From Oxalobacteraceae bacterium (GTDB taxonomy: Bacteria > Pseudomonadota > Gammaproteobacteria > Burkholderiales > Burkholderiaceae_D), in NCBI GenBank assembly GCA_027490725.1, contig JAIXXN010000078.1, positions 62,001 through 126,000 on the forward strand: a stretch of 64,000 nucleotides of DNA, written 5' to 3'. Of the stretch, positions 41,770 through 50,406 are shown one piece after another; the first letter of the stretch is position 1; the number at the start of each line of letters is the position of its first letter. A program made the translations under genes and the position numbers. Under the pieces are notes generated by a model. The model saw nothing but the letters and a program-made list of their open reading frames with translations. It was not told the DNA's origin and searched no databases.

Positions 41770-44026
41770 AACGCTGCTGTGCTACCGGATAACGCCAACG
41801 ACGCAGAACCCGCTGGTGTGGCCACAAGCCGCGTGTAACCGCCCACCCCGTTAGCTCTGTCAGGCGATCGCTGATCCGCGCCTGCAAGGCGCGGCTATTA
41901 GGCGGCGCCTGTTTGGCCAGCCATCTGCACAGCTTTGCCTCACAGCCCTGCTGACGCGTAATGTCGCCCATCACGGCAAGGAAGACAGCAATCAGATCCT
42001 GTTCCGCGACGCCTTCCTGCTGCAAGGCGTTCAGCATTTCCAGCACCGACTCCGGCAGCAGCTCCGACCAATCCGCCAGACTGGCGGGAACGAAGTGCGC
42101 AATCCGACCCTGCCGCCAGTAACGATAGAGCTGGCTCACAAAGCCGTCCAGCGCACTGCGCTCGGAAACGTCGGCAGGTGCCGGTGCGCTCTTTAATAGG
42201 AACGCCGGAATGTCATATTGCTCCATGCCGTTATCGCGGCACCATACCGCCTCACTGCTGGCAGGGATGCGCCGGAACACCGCCGGACCGCAAGACCGCA
42301 CAGATGCGCTGCCGCCCCAGCCCGCCGCAAGCATCTGCGGCACGCTGCGCAAGACCGCGGGCTCACTGGCCTGCGCGCCTTCGGCACGCTGATGTACCAG
42401 TACCAGTCGCGTATCGCGGGTCAGCAAACGATACTGCAAGGCCAGTTCACGTTGGGCCGTGGCGTCCAGACCGGGCAGCCGTAGTGACGCCGCCAGCCGC
42501 GCCAGCGTATCCCCGGCCAGCCGTGCGGCCTGCTCCCCCAGCACCAGCGTCAGCTCACCAGCCTGCCCCTGACGGTGCCAGCGCAAACATGCCATGTCCG
42601 GCATACCAGCCGTAAAGCCCGCCAGTGCATGCGTAGTCTCTTCCTCGAACAGTACGCTGCGCGGCGCCACTTGCCAGCTCGCCGGCGTTTGCCAGTCTAG
42701 CGCCAGATCCTTTACGGGCGGCTGCCGCATGCGCCGGAACGTGCGTAGAATCGCGCCGTGGATATCACCCATGGGCGCCACAAATTCGCATGCGCCGCCC
42801 GTTTCATCGGCCAAACGCTGCAGCAAACTGCCTGCCGGCGCCGTACCGATCGCCACAACGAAGAGTCGATGGCCGGCATTGCGCGCCCGTTCGATCACTG
42901 TCTCGACGTCGGCGATTTGCCCATCCGTCAGCAACAGCAAGTCGGCCTTGCCGGGCACCTCGTACGTGGAACAAAGGGCCAGTTCAAGCTCCGTGCCTCC
43001 CAGATTAGCCGTTAGCTGCGCGACCCAGCGCGCGGCCACCGCCAGCACCTCCGGCGCGGCGCGCTGCAGGCCGGCGTGGTGATGCTGGACAGTGCTACCG
43101 AAACAGCTCAGGCTCAGGCTGTCTTCGCCTCTCAATTCACCCAGCACCTCGTGCAATGCGCGCTGCGTACTATCCATGCTGTCACCAGCCATCGAACCGG
43201 AACAATCCACCAGTACTTTCATCGCCACCGGCTGGGCTGCCACCACGCCGGCCGCTGCGGCACACAGACTGGCGAGTACTACCGTCTCGCCAGTTGCCAG
43301 ATCGGCACCGCAAACGGCCAGCGACTGCCCCTGCAGGCCGTCGATCAGCACCACCATGTCGCGGTCCATGCGCGCACTTTTATCCAGGCTCAGACTCAAG
43401 CCACCCTCTAGCATCCGCACCGACAAGGCATGCGTCGGTGAGCTAATCGCCCCCGCCTGCAAAGCGCCATTTAGTTGCAGCTGCAGGCTGCACGGGTATT
43501 CCGCTGCCAGTTCGTGGAATGGCTGCTGGTGCGGCGTCAGCCCGGCGCTGGCTGGATTGCCGTAGCGCGGCGCGATCACGGTCGGGATGGCAATACGGAT
43601 CTGCCCCTGCACATAGGCCAGCAGTTGTGCGAAGCGATAGCGCACCACCGCCACCTCACCGGCTTGCAGATTACCGATGTTGACGGTGCTGAAACCAGCG
43701 CCGGCCGTCTGCACCATCACCGGCGTATCGCCCTGCTCCAGCGCATCTTCATAGATCTGCTCGCCTTGCGCAGCAGCATAGACTTCACCCTGCAGCACCC
43801 GTTCACCGAGCGTACAGGCCATCTCCAGCAGCACCGCGCCGAGCGGCAGGGGGAAGGTGTACACGGCTTCCACATTCTGCTGTGAGGCATTGTGGAAATG
43901 CTGCTCGACACTGAGCTCCAGCAGCAGGCCCGCCACCGTCCCACTGATCGCCACCTTCTGCAGCACCGGGACCACGCCATCGCGAACCCGGATGCCAACT
44001 TGATTGCCGTACTCTGACACCACCAT
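41732..44026 (-). CDS. VIT and von Willebrand factor A domain protein
   Basis: A 764-residue protein without signal peptide. A VIT domain fills about residues 10-135 (FHNASQQNVEAVYTFPLPLGAVLLEMAC). A vWA domain covers about 268-430 with the MIDAS motif DCSGS at 274-278 and TDGQIAD later. The C-terminal third (GLWPHQRVLRRWRYPV at the end) is unassigned. VIT-vWA proteins resemble inter-alpha-trypsin inhibitor heavy chains; the bacterial role is mostly unknown. As it lacks export signals it should be cytoplasmic. It is 16 bases downstream of the MerR gene. Confidence 0.9.
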   Translation of the reverse strand: MVVSEYGNQVGIRVRDGVVPVLQKVAISGTVAGLLLELSVEQHFHNASQQNVEAVYTFPLPLGAVLLEMACTLGERVLQGEVYAAAQGEQIYEDALEQGDTPVMVQTAGAGFSTVNIGNLQAGEVAVVRYRFAQLLAYVQGQIRIAIPTVIAPRYGNPASAGLTPHQQPFHELAAEYPCSLQLQLNGALQAGAISSPTHALSVRMLEGGLSLSLDKSARMDRDMVVLIDGLQGQSLAVCGADLATGETVVLASLCAAAAGVVAAQPVAMKVLVDCSGSMAGDSMDSTQRALHEVLGELRGEDSLSLSCFGSTVQHHHAGLQRAAPEVLAVAARWVAQLTANLGGTELELALCSTYEVPGKADLLLLTDGQIADVETVIERARNAGHRLFVVAIGTAPAGSLLQRLADETGGACEFVAPMGDIHGAILRTFRRMRQPPVKDLALDWQTPASWQVAPRSVLFEEETTHALAGFTAGMPDMACLRWHRQGQAGELTLVLGEQAARLAGDTLARLAASLRLPGLDATAQRELALQYRLLTRDTRLVLVHQRAEGAQASEPAVLRSVPQMLAAGWGGSASVRSCGPAVFRRIPASSEAVWCRDNGMEQYDIPAFLLKSAPAPADVSERSALDGFVSQLYRYWRQGRIAHFVPASLADWSELLPESVLEMLNALQQEGVAEQDLIAVFLAVMGDITRQQGCEAKLCRWLAKQAPPNSRALQARISDRLTELTGWAVTRGLWPHQRVLRRWRYPVAQQRFNVGPIAHVTLD

Positions 44027-44042
44027 GACCCACCCCCTTTAG

Positions 44043-44453
44043 TTATGCCTGCGTCGATTGAATGTTTGCGTAAACCGCCATCACCCCGGCATAGAACTGG
44101 CGTAGCTGCTCGGGCGACAGACCAGCCCGCCCCGGCTCGACCTGCAACTCCACGCCGTCGGCCAGTACCAGATGGCTCCAGACTTCCACCGTTCCGGCCG
44201 GACGCTCGCGCAAGGGCACGCTGGTCTGCTCGCCCTCAAGCAGGGCGCGGATGCGCTCCAGCGACATGCCTTCCTGTACCCAGCGGCGAATCTGCAGCAA
44301 TTGCTCCAGATGCCGCGCGCCATAGCGCGCCGCACGGGTTTCGCCCTGCGGCCGGTCGACTAGGCCCATCTGCACGTAATAGCGCACCGTGCGCTTGCCC
44401 AGATCGGTGAGCGCACACAGCTCGTCGAGCGTAAATTCCCTTGCCTGTTCCAT
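44043..44453 (-). CDS. MerR-family transcriptional regulator
   Basis: A 136-residue protein starting at MEQAREFTLDELCAL with GGAG six bases upstream. The winged helix is clear (LCALTDLGKRTVRYYVQMGLVDRP ... RYGARHLEQLLQIRRWVQEGMSLERIRALL). The short effector part (TVEVWSHLVLADGVELQVE) lacks the metal-binding Cys seen in metal sensors. A dyad lies in the spacer of the promoter upstream, as expected for MerR activation, and the VIT-vWA gene follows, so it likely regulates that operon. The open frame extends upstream, but that part is not coding in character. Confidence 0.88.
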   Translation of the reverse strand: MEQAREFTLDELCALTDLGKRTVRYYVQMGLVDRPQGETRAARYGARHLEQLLQIRRWVQEGMSLERIRALLEGEQTSVPLRERPAGTVEVWSHLVLADGVELQVEPGRAGLSPEQLRQFYAGVMAVYANIQSTQA

Positions 44454-44493
44454 ACCTGACTCCGATTTTCGCGATGCCCGGCACATCACGCTT

Positions 44494-44527
44494 TTTATAC
44501 AGTAGATTAATACATTAACACTGTCAA
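44494..44527 (-). promoter_or_regulatory. merR/VIT operon promoter with dyad in the spacer
   Basis: On the minus strand TTGACA (44522-44527) is followed after 17 bases by TACTGT (44499-44504), with TATAAA just beyond (44494-44499). The dyad TTAAT-GT-ATTAA (44507-44518) sits inside the spacer, the usual place for a MerR-type operator. The start codon is 41 bases downstream. Confidence 0.65.
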
Positions 44528-44568
44528 TAAATTTATCCAGCGCTCGGTAGGAGCGCCGGATACCCCGC

Positions 44569-44638
44569 ATATCGGGCGCCGAATATCGGGCGCCGAATAT
44601 CGGGTGCCGCATATCGGGCGCCGCATATCGCGCGCCGC
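44569..44638. repeat. 14-bp tandem array (five copies)
   Basis: Five consecutive copies of ATATCGGG(C/T)GCCG(A/C), spaced exactly 14 bases apart (44569, 44583, 44597, 44611, 44625), upstream of the MerR promoter. The unit shares the 10-mer CGGGCGCCGA with the 15-bp array at 41091-41189. A 14-base unit is not frame-neutral, so it is unlikely to be coding. The rest of the gap 44640-44844 holds the promoter region of the next gene and no other gene. Confidence 0.85.
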
Positions 44639-44844
44639 ACCGGGCAAGCCCGCGCTGCGGGGCTGGCACTGCAGGCTGGCGGCGCCTTGCATCGCTTGCG
44701 CGGCAGCTTCGCGCCGTTTTTCCGCATTCTGCCCCCAGTTTTTTGCAGTTCGTCACATGTCGATGGCAGCGCATCGGGTGCATGTCTATAGTTCACTCAT
44801 CGCAAGACAAAACCTGATTCACCCACCACACCAAGGAGCTCAAA

Positions 44845-45027
44845 ATGAACATCGCAAAAAACATGGAAGCCATCTTCATCGCTGCACTGCTGATCGCTGG
44901 CGCCACCTCAATTGCTACCGCTGCCGTACCAGCAAGCAAGCCTGCCGTGCAAGACAGCAGCGCCACCATGCAAGTCGTGAACGTCAGCGCAAAACGTCTG
45001 ACCGCCGCTGAAAAAGCTGCCCTGTAA
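44845..45027 (+). CDS. Small exported protein, 60 residues
   Basis: ATG 44845 follows AAGGAG. The product has a signal peptide (MNIAKNMEAIFIAALLIAGA ... TAA), leaving a mature peptide of about 30 residues (VPASKPAVQDSSATMQVVNV, then SAKRLTAAEKAAL). No family recognised. It lies 25 bases before the GIN-domain gene, which suggests a two-gene operon of exported proteins. Confidence 0.7.
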   Translation: MNIAKNMEAIFIAALLIAGATSIATAAVPASKPAVQDSSATMQVVNVSAKRLTAAEKAAL

Positions 45028-45052
45028 TTCGCCCACTACGACGGAGCATACG

Positions 45053-45820
45053 ATGAAAAAAATTCTGCAAACCGCCATGCTGGCAACGATCCTCACCAGC
45101 GCTGCTGCGCTGGTGCAAGCGGCCGACCTCAGCAGCGAAAACCGCAGCGTCGATGCGCGCACCGTCAACGTTGATCTCGACGGCGTGATCAACCTGAAAA
45201 TCAAACAAGGACCAGTCGCGTCGCTGACTCTTTACGGAGAGGCTGACGCGCTGAAAAAAGTGACGGTGGAGCAAAGCGGTGACACGCTGCACATCGGCAC
45301 AGTAAAGCAGCGCACCATCAACTTTGGCAAACGCCAGGAACTGCGCGCCGAGCTGACGCTCCCGAATCTGCGTCAGCTCACCTCCGGCGGCGTCGGCGCC
45401 ACGGACGTCAAGGGCTTTAGCGGCGACAGTGTGCGCGTGGCGCTGGAAGGTGCTGGTACCGTCAACCTCAACTCGCAATACCGCAACGTCAATGTGCGGC
45501 TCGGCGGAGTGGGCAGCATGACGGTCAATGCCGGCAATAGTGACAAAGTCGATCTGGATCTGCAAGGCGCAGGACACATCGAAATCAGCGGTCAGACCCG
45601 GCAACTGCATGCCAATCTCGGTGGCGTGGGCGGGCTCGATGCCGAGCAGCTCAAAGCCGACGCGGTCGACGTGAACATGACAGGATTAGGCAGCGCTTCG
45701 GTGTATGCGAAGAACAGCGCGTCGATGAAATTAAGCGGACTGGGTTCGGCCACCGTGTACGGTAATCCAGCCAGTCGCAAAGCCAGCACGCAAGGCATGG
45801 GCAGCATTAGCTGGCAGTAA
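45053..45820 (+). CDS. Exported GIN-domain protein (DUF2807)
   Basis: A 255-residue protein with signal peptide MKKILQTAMLATILTSAAAL (cleavage near VQA). The body is a repetitive right-handed beta structure: recurrent G-x-G-T/S patterns such as TSGGVGATDVKGF, LEGAGTVNL, LGGVGSMTVN, LQGAGHIEI and LSGLGSATVYG at about 20-residue spacing. This is the head GIN domain seen in putative auto-transporter adhesins and envelope proteins, exact role unknown. It shares a terminator region with the convergent Tad locus. Confidence 0.9.
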   Translation: MKKILQTAMLATILTSAAALVQAADLSSENRSVDARTVNVDLDGVINLKIKQGPVASLTLYGEADALKKVTVEQSGDTLHIGTVKQRTINFGKRQELRAELTLPNLRQLTSGGVGATDVKGFSGDSVRVALEGAGTVNLNSQYRNVNVRLGGVGSMTVNAGNSDKVDLDLQGAGHIEISGQTRQLHANLGGVGGLDAEQLKADAVDVNMTGLGSASVYAKNSASMKLSGLGSATVYGNPASRKASTQGMGSISWQ

Positions 45821-45864
45821 AGAATGCGGTAAGCCGCAGCAGTAAACACATGGGTGTGTTTTTC

Positions 45865-45901
45865 ACGTCCGCCTGGTTTCCCCCGGGCGGACGTTTTTTT
45901 T
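45865..45901 (+). terminator. Terminator after the GIN-domain gene
   Basis: ACGTCCGCC (45865-45873) and GGCGGACGT (45886-45894) form the stem, followed by TTTTTTTT. A smaller hairpin AACACA-TGGG-TGTGTT with T-tract precedes it (45844-45863). It abuts the stop of convergent tadC. Confidence 0.85.
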
Positions 45902-46835
45902 ATTTGCCCAGCATGCCCGGCAGCATGCGGTACACCTGAATTCCGGCAGGCCCGATCAGTACCAGCATCAGCGTCGGGAATATGCAGAAAATCAGCGGGA
46001 ACAACAGCTTCAGGGCGATCTTCGCCGCCGCCTCTTCCGCCATCACACTGCGCTTGGCGCGCAGGTTCTCCGAATGTACGCGCAGCGATTCACCCATACT
46101 GGTACCGAAACGCTCCGACTGGATCAGCATCGCCACCAGCGTATCGACATCTTCCACGCCGCTGCGCAGCGCCAGATTGCGCAGGGCTTTCTCCTTGGTG
46201 AAGCCGGCGCGCATTTCCATCAGCACCAGTTGCAGTTCCTGCGCCAGCGCCGCGCTCTTGATATGGATTTCACCTGCCACCTTGGCCAGCGCGCGCTCCA
46301 GACTCAGGCCGGCCTCCACGCAGACTGTCAGCAGATCGAGGGCATCGGGAAAATTCTCGAAGATCTCGCGGCAGCGGCAGGCGGCGCGCCGCGCCAGCAG
46401 CGCATTCGGCAGGTAATAGCCGGATGCGGCCCCTGCCAGCAGCAGAGGAAACAGGCCGCGCTCCAGACTAATCTGCCAGAAGCTGGTGGCGCAAAGCGTC
46501 AGCACCGCCGGCACTGTCAGCGCCAAGAGCGTCTTGGTGGCGAAATACAGCGACGGTGCCGAAGCACCACGCCAGCCGGCATTCATGAAACGGGTGCGCA
46601 AGGGCGAGCGCTCCCAGCCAGCCTCCGGCAGCGAAAGTCGCGAGAGTGGCTGCGCTACCTGCGCAACCCGTTCTACCCAGCCCTGCTCAGCGCCCTGCGG
46701 CGCAACCAGCGTGGTCGTCACAAGCCCCAGTCGCGCACGCAGCGCGGCCGAAGAGAAAATCAGCAGCGCCAGTAAGGCCAGACCGGAGACCACCAGAAAT
46801 ACCAGCACCAGAAACACCATCTGCCCATAGTCCAT
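45900..46835 (-). CDS. tadC: Tad pilus assembly inner-membrane protein TadC
   Basis: A 311-residue type II secretion F-domain protein forming the pilus assembly platform with TadB. There is an N-terminal helix (MVFLVLVFLVVSGLALLALLIF), a central pair of helices, the T2SSF segment (FPDALDLLTVCVEAGLSLERALAKVA ... MRAGFTKEKALRNLALRSGVEDVDTLVAMLIQSERFGTSM) and a C-terminal helix (LKLLFPLIFCIFPTLMLVLIGP). ATG 46835 is chosen because GGAGG lies four bases upstream. It is the last gene of the locus. Confidence 0.93.
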   Translation of the reverse strand: MDYGQMVFLVLVFLVVSGLALLALLIFSSAALRARLGLVTTTLVAPQGAEQGWVERVAQVAQPLSRLSLPEAGWERSPLRTRFMNAGWRGASAPSLYFATKTLLALTVPAVLTLCATSFWQISLERGLFPLLLAGAASGYYLPNALLARRAACRCREIFENFPDALDLLTVCVEAGLSLERALAKVAGEIHIKSAALAQELQLVLMEMRAGFTKEKALRNLALRSGVEDVDTLVAMLIQSERFGTSMGESLRVHSENLRAKRSVMAEEAAAKIALKLLFPLIFCIFPTLMLVLIGPAGIQVYRMLPGMLGK

Positions 46836-46843
46836 AGCGCCTC

Positions 46844-47821
46844 CTACACCCGTATGCGGATGACTTTGCGCATCCATAGCACCCCGGCTGTCGCCATCAG
46901 CAAGGCGTACCACATCAGGCGAACCCCGACCGGATCAGTCCAGAGCACCTGTACGTAGGCCCGATTGGTGAGCAGCATCAGCAGCAGCACGCCGATCGGC
47001 AGCAGGCCCAGTACCCAGGCCGACATGCGCCCTTCCGCCGACATCACCCTTACCTGCGCCAGCAAGCGCAAACGGGCGCGTATCAGGCGGCTGATGTTAC
47101 CCAGCACTTCGGCCAGATTGCCCCCGGACTCACGCTGAATCAGCACGGCGATCACCAGATAGCGCAAGTCGGTCAGCGGTACCCGCAGCGCGAGATTGTG
47201 CAGGGCCTGGTTCATCGGCACGCCATAATTCACTTCTTCGTAGGCGAACTTGAATTCACCGGCGATCGGTTCAGGCATCTCCTCGCCCACCATCTGCATC
47301 ACGTTCGCGAACGAATGTCCGGCGCACAGCGCACGGCAGAAGAAATCGGCCGCCTCGGGCAGCTGCTGTTCCAGCTTGATCAGACGCGCCTGTCGCTTGC
47401 GCAGCAACACCAGCAGTGGCAGCGCCGGTAATAGCAGCATCAGGCCGATTCGCAACAACCGTGGCAACGGCAGCAGGAAGTACAAGCTCAGCGATCCCCC
47501 CAGCAGCACCAGCATGGCGGCCAGGCACTGTGCAACTGACCAGCGCACCCCGGCTTGCAACAGCAGCCGGTCTAAGCGCGCAAGTCCGGCGGCGCGACGT
47601 AACAGCTGTTCCAGTCCAGCGTTGCGGCTGTAGCTGCGCTGCTTGAGGATGTTGATCCGCTCGCCGCTGCGTTCACTTTCTGCGGCCATCAGCCGCAAGC
47701 GCTTGTTGATGCGACGTGCGGCACTGCCATGCGCACCAGACCACCACAGCCACATCCCTTCCAGCAGCAGAATCAGCGCCGCGAACAGGAGGACAAAAAA
47801 ACCGGCGAGAAACCCATTCAT
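46844..47821 (-). CDS. tadB: Tad pilus assembly inner-membrane protein TadB
   Basis: A 325-residue partner of TadC with the same fold: N-terminal helix (MNGFLAGFFVLLFAALILLLEGMWLW), a cytoplasmic segment, and the T2SSF core (LPEAADFFCRALCAGHSFANVMQMVGEEMPEPI ... VLIQRESGGNLAEVLGNISRLIRARLRL). Membrane helices close to the end (AWVLGLLPIGVLLLMLL) complete it. The start at ATG 47821 follows the cpaF stop by four bases; the longer frame upstream runs through cpaF and is spurious. Confidence 0.93.
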   Translation of the reverse strand: MNGFLAGFFVLLFAALILLLEGMWLWWSGAHGSAARRINKRLRLMAAESERSGERINILKQRSYSRNAGLEQLLRRAAGLARLDRLLLQAGVRWSVAQCLAAMLVLLGGSLSLYFLLPLPRLLRIGLMLLLPALPLLVLLRKRQARLIKLEQQLPEAADFFCRALCAGHSFANVMQMVGEEMPEPIAGEFKFAYEEVNYGVPMNQALHNLALRVPLTDLRYLVIAVLIQRESGGNLAEVLGNISRLIRARLRLLAQVRVMSAEGRMSAWVLGLLPIGVLLLMLLTNRAYVQVLWTDPVGVRLMWYALLMATAGVLWMRKVIRIRV

Positions 47822-47825
47822 AACG

Positions 47826-49178
47826 CTACTCGAACACGCGCTCGGGATCAAACACGCTGTCCGGCACGGCGGCACCGAACATACGCAGCCGTTCGGCAAA
47901 GCGGGGCCGCACGCCGGTTGCAGAAAAGCGGCCCAGTACCTTGCCGTCGGCATCCACGCCGCGCTGCTCGTAGCGGAAAATCTCGTGCATGGCGATCACA
48001 TCGCCTTCCATGCCGGTGATTTCCTGCAGGCTGACCAGCTTACGGGTGCCATCTGTCAGACGCGAGACCTGCATCACCACCGTCACGGCCGAACAGATTT
48101 GCTGACGGGTGGCGCGCGTGGTCAGACTCAGTCCTGTCATGCCGACCATGTTCTCCAGTCGCGACAGCGCATCACGCGGCGTGTTCGAGTGGATGGTTGC
48201 CAGCGAACCTTCATGGCCGGTGTTCATGGCCTGCAGCATATCGAGCGCTTCCGGCCCGCGCACCTCGCCCAGAATGATGCGATCGGGGCGCATCCGCAAA
48301 GCATTCCTTACCAGAGAACGCTGATTGACCTCACCTTTGCCTTCGATATTCGGCGGGCGCGTTTCCAGTCGCACCACATGCGGCTGGCGCATCTGCAGTT
48401 CGGCCGCATCTTCAATGGTGACAATGCGCTCTGCCGCGGGAATAAACCCCGACAGTACATTGAGCATAGTGGTCTTGCCGCTGCCGGTACCACCGGAAAT
48501 CAGGATATTCACCTTGGCCTGCCCGAGTGCCTGCAGCACTTCCATCATCGGCGGCGTCAGGCTACGGTAGTCGAGCAGATTCTGCACCGTCAGCGGATTC
48601 ACGGCGAACCGCCGGATCGACAGAATCGGGCCATCGATGGCCAGCGGCGGAATGATGGCATTGACCCGCGAACCATCGGGCAGCCGCGCATCAACCATCG
48701 GGCTCGATTCATCGACGCGCCGCCCCACCCGCGAGACGATTTTTTCGATGATCTTCATCAGGTGGGCGTTATCGTTAAATGTCACCTCGGTCAATTCCAG
48801 CCGTCCGGCGCGCTCCACGTACACCTTGCTACAGGTGTTGACCAGAATGTCCGACACCCCGGGGTCGTTGAGTAGCGGCTCGAGTGGCCCGAAGCCCAGC
48901 ATCTCGTGCTGGATATCGAGTACCAGATTGTGGCGCTCGTTCTGGTTCAGGACAATCCGCTCGTCTTCGATGATGCGCTGTACCAGCAAGGCCAGTTCGT
49001 GCTTGAACTGTTGCGGCGTCAAGCGCTTCAGACGCTCCAGATCGATCCGGTCCAGAATGGTCTGGTGCATGCTCTTCTTGAGTTCCTGATAGGCAGCTGC
49101 CGCCAGACCCGGTGCACCCGGCGCACCCGGATGCTGGCGCGCTTCATCCATCACGCTCAGACGTTCACGTAAGCTCAT
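47826..49178 (-). CDS. cpaF: Tad secretion ATPase CpaF/TadA
   Basis: A 450-residue PilT/VirB11-family ATPase that powers Flp pilus assembly. The N1D helical part includes IVEDERIVLNQNERHNLVLDIQHEMLGFGPLEPLL. The nucleotide site has Walker A GGTGSGKTT (about residue 230), the Asp box and Walker B MRPDRIILGEVRGPEALDML, and the His box TGHEGSLATIHSNTPRDALSRLE. All conserved boxes are intact. Upstream of its start is a 7-bp tandem repeat that overlaps the cpaE stop. Confidence 0.95.
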   Translation of the reverse strand: MSLRERLSVMDEARQHPGAPGAPGLAAAAYQELKKSMHQTILDRIDLERLKRLTPQQFKHELALLVQRIIEDERIVLNQNERHNLVLDIQHEMLGFGPLEPLLNDPGVSDILVNTCSKVYVERAGRLELTEVTFNDNAHLMKIIEKIVSRVGRRVDESSPMVDARLPDGSRVNAIIPPLAIDGPILSIRRFAVNPLTVQNLLDYRSLTPPMMEVLQALGQAKVNILISGGTGSGKTTMLNVLSGFIPAAERIVTIEDAAELQMRQPHVVRLETRPPNIEGKGEVNQRSLVRNALRMRPDRIILGEVRGPEALDMLQAMNTGHEGSLATIHSNTPRDALSRLENMVGMTGLSLTTRATRQQICSAVTVVMQVSRLTDGTRKLVSLQEITGMEGDVIAMHEIFRYEQRGVDADGKVLGRFSATGVRPRFAERLRMFGAAVPDSVFDPERVFE

Positions 49179-49202
49179 TGCTCCTCCACTGTCATTGGGA
49201 CC

Positions 49203-49230
49203 GCTATTCGCTATTCGCTATTCGCTATTC
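49203..49230. repeat. 7-bp tandem repeat at the cpaE stop
   Basis: Four perfect copies of GCTATTC (49203-49230). The cpaE stop codon (49225-49227 on the minus strand) falls inside the array, in the 46-base gap before cpaF. Slippage would alter the cpaE-cpaF distance, and with loss of units the cpaE end. Confidence 0.8.
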
Positions 49231-50397
49231 GTTCTCGTGGCGACCAAACAGCCGGTCGAACAGGCCTTTGCTCTCCGGCGCACGGCGCGCCGTCACCAGT
49301 TCCACCAGCTCGCCCAGACTGCGCGCCACCGCGCTGCTGCGCGACAGTTGCAGCACCGGTATGCCCTGATTCACCGAATCGGTGGCCGACAGATAATCGT
49401 TCGGCACCGTGTGCATCACGTCCGCCCCCAGCGCCTGCTCCAGATCCACCAGTCGCAGCTTGCCGCCCTTTTCATAGCGGTTGACGATCAAGCGGATCCG
49501 CTCGGCCGAATAACCGAGCGAGCGGAAAATATCGAGCAGGCGACGGCCATCGCGGATATCGGGCAGCGCCAGCTGCAGCACCGGATGGATGGTGTCGGAC
49601 TGGTCGAGCGCGCGCAGCGAGATGGCATCGATCTGGCGCCCCACATCGAGCACGATGTAGTCGTAATGCTGGCGTGCGATGCGCAGAATCGTATCCATGT
49701 GCTCCGGCTTCATATCGACCGTATGCTGCGGATCATCGGCCGCTGCCAGCACACCGAAATTCGACGCCACATGCACCAGACAGGAATCGAGAAAGGCTGC
49801 GTCCATGCGGCTGATCTGGGCGCAGATGTCGGATAGCGTCATGCTCGGGTTCTGGTCCGAGACATACAGGGTGGCATCGCCAAACTGGCCGTGCAAGTCG
49901 ATCAGCAAGACCTTTTTATCGGCCAGCGCTGCCAGCGCATACGCAAAATTGGTCGACAGGAAGGTCGCACCGCTGCCTCCCTTGCAGGAGATGAAGGCCA
50001 CCACTTTACCGTTGCGCAGCTGGCCGCGTCCCGCCGCCGTCTCGATCCGCGACAGCGCTTCATGAAAGGCGCTATGCACCAGCGGCAGCGGCAGCACATC
50101 GCGAATCCCGGCCCGCATCGCGTGGATCAGAAGCTCCTGCTGCGGCTCGCGGGTCAGCAGCAAAAACGTCGCAGCCGGATACAGTTTGCATAGCCGCTCA
50201 AGCAGTTCGGCCTCCTGTGCCGGCAAATCACTGGCATCGACAATCGCCAGTTCCGGCGGCTCCTGCAAAGGACGCTCCACCGCATCACGCACGCCGGTGC
50301 GCGATGCCACCAGCTGCAAGCCCGGCATGCGTGCCGAACCCTGCGCCGCCACTTCCGCATGCAGCAAACTATCGCCGCTGACCATCAGTGCTTTCAT
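49225..50397 (-). CDS. cpaE: Tad pilus localisation ATPase CpaE/TadZ
   Basis: A 390-residue ParA/MinD-like protein. An N-terminal receiver-like domain without the full acidic set (AIVDASDLPAQEAELLERLCKLYPAATFLLLT) is followed by a deviant Walker A (FISCKGGSGATFLSTNFAYALA). Later come VLLIDLHGQFGDATLYV and the DYIVLDVGRQID box. TadZ/CpaE proteins set the polar location of the pilus machine. It lies between the lipoprotein gene and cpaF. Confidence 0.92.
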   Translation of the reverse strand: MKALMVSGDSLLHAEVAAQGSARMPGLQLVASRTGVRDAVERPLQEPPELAIVDASDLPAQEAELLERLCKLYPAATFLLLTREPQQELLIHAMRAGIRDVLPLPLVHSAFHEALSRIETAAGRGQLRNGKVVAFISCKGGSGATFLSTNFAYALAALADKKVLLIDLHGQFGDATLYVSDQNPSMTLSDICAQISRMDAAFLDSCLVHVASNFGVLAAADDPQHTVDMKPEHMDTILRIARQHYDYIVLDVGRQIDAISLRALDQSDTIHPVLQLALPDIRDGRRLLDIFRSLGYSAERIRLIVNRYEKGGKLRLVDLEQALGADVMHTVPNDYLSATDSVNQGIPVLQLSRSSAVARSLGELVELVTARRAPESKGLFDRLFGRHENE

Positions 50398-50406
50398 CGC
50401 CCATCC

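Noticed and set aside
41091..44638. CRISPR array interpretation of the 15-bp and 14-bp repeats
   Set aside because: Units are directly adjacent without unique spacers and far too short; there are no cas genes.
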